A stretch of 64,000 bases of DNA from the NCBI RefSeq assembly GCF_900143535.1, contig NZ_FRFA01000014.1, positions 18,496 to 82,495 on the forward strand. The letters are read 5' to 3'. The stretch is from Tateyamaria sp. Alg231-49 (lineage in GTDB: Bacteria > Pseudomonadota > Alphaproteobacteria > Rhodobacterales > Rhodobacteraceae). The notes under the pieces are model-generated. The model searched no databases. It had not been told where the DNA came from and worked only from the letters and a program-made list of their open reading frames with translations. The first letter of the stretch is position 1; the number at the start of each line of letters is the position of its first letter. Shown here piece by piece: positions 63,653-64,000 of the stretch. The position numbers and the translations under genes are program-made.

Positions 63653-64000
63653 TGTCTGACGTCAGCGCTTATGGGTCCAAATAGGGCAAATTGCTAAGAG
63701 AGTGTTCTTGGCTCATCGTAACCACCGAGGAGTGGAAGATGAGACAGACCAATGGAACACGCAAAAGCTCAGGCGAGAAGATCGTCAAAGACATCAAACG
63801 AGCGACCCGCAAGCATTACTCGTCCGAAGAGAAGATCAGGATCGTCCTGGACGGTCTGAGGGGCGAGGACAGCATAGCTGAGCTGTGTCGTCGTGAGGGT
63901 ATCTCTCAAGGCATCTATTACAAATGGTCCAAGGACTTCATGGAAGCGGGCAAGAAGCGGCTGGCAGGCGACACAGCCCGCGCTGCGAACACTGACGAGG
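63653..64000 (+). mobile_element. IS3-family insertion sequence, left part
   Basis: The element starts at about 63653 with TGTCTGACGTCAGCG, fitting the TG-starting inverted repeat of IS3-family elements, directly at the break in fliP. It carries an orfA-type transposase gene from 63739 and runs out of the window, so the right end and target duplication cannot be checked. Confidence 0.75.
63739..64000 (+). CDS. IS3-family transposase OrfA, 3' end outside window
   Basis: The ATG at 63739 follows GAGGAGTGGAAG. The 87 codons in the window read MRQTNGTRKSSGEKIVKDIK, then HYSSEEKIRIVLDGLRGED, and the helix-turn-helix SIAELCRREGISQGIYYKWSKDFMEAGKKRL, the IS3/IS911-type OrfA pattern that binds the element ends. 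The OrfB catalytic part would follow outside the window, normally by a -1 frameshift. Confidence 0.88.
   Translation, partial: MRQTNGTRKSSGEKIVKDIKRATRKHYSSEEKIRIVLDGLRGEDSIAELCRREGISQGIYYKWSKDFMEAGKKRLAGDTARAANTDE

Overview
The window comes from an alphaproteobacterial chromosome, most likely the marine Roseobacter group (Rhodobacterales). This is inferred from gene content: an NDUFA9-like Rossmann protein, a VPLPA-CTERM exported protein, a GFA protein and a secreted protein set between gltD and gltB, a flagellar fliP remnant, and moderately high GC with frequent GTG starts and 4-bp stop/start overlaps. No rRNA, CRISPR array or replication origin was seen.

Region 1 (1-15.9 kb) is ordinary chromosome. 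On the minus strand lie a partial threonine dehydratase, a hydantoinase-family protein, queG, a glutathione transferase, mtgA, an SGNH hydrolase and a glutamate synthase cluster (gltD, GFA protein, exported protein, gltB). uppP and an NDUFA9-like gene then converge, and the region ends at an intact tRNA-Leu(CAG).

Region 2 (15.9-26.4 kb) is a compact integrative element, about 10.5 kb, inserted in the 3' end of that tRNA gene. A 16-bp copy of the tRNA end lies at both borders. Next to the right border, a P4-type integrase starts a tightly overlapping minus-strand operon: a protein of unknown function, an AlpA-like protein, a winged-helix-like protein, a Toprim primase, a DUF3987 protein, a small protein, a DUF5681-like protein and another small protein. 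No capsid or tail genes are present, so the layout resembles a phage satellite. The half nearest the tRNA is more AT-rich and carries two unrelated LuxR-type regulators around a gene for an exported VPLPA-CTERM protein, followed by about 1.1 kb without a convincing gene.

Region 3 (26.4-48.6 kb) is dominated by cell-envelope genes. It holds a small membrane protein, a caspase-like protease, an AsmA-like protein, exported and cupin proteins, an MscS-type channel and a complete MoxR/Bat operon (MoxR, DUF58, DUF4381, two VWA proteins, BatD). An exported eight-haem cytochrome c with TPR, a beta-barrel protein, and three exported hydrolases (arylsulfatase, HAD phosphatase, PafA-like phosphatase) follow.

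Region 4 (48.6-63 kb) combines signalling and surface genes. A membrane Ser/Thr kinase and an OmpA-like protein lie on the minus strand, opposite a caspase fused to a peptidoglycan-binding domain and a C-type-lectin-like domain. A minus-strand glycosyltransferase operon follows, then a plus-strand operon of a small exported protein, a third caspase with Sel1 repeats, a lipoprotein and a tandem double glycosyltransferase. Three caspase-like proteases, a kinase, an OmpA-like protein and lectin or sugar-transfer functions together are the most unusual content of the window. A functional link between them is inference only.

The right edge holds the 3' end of fliP, cut by an IS3-family insertion sequence that runs out of the window.
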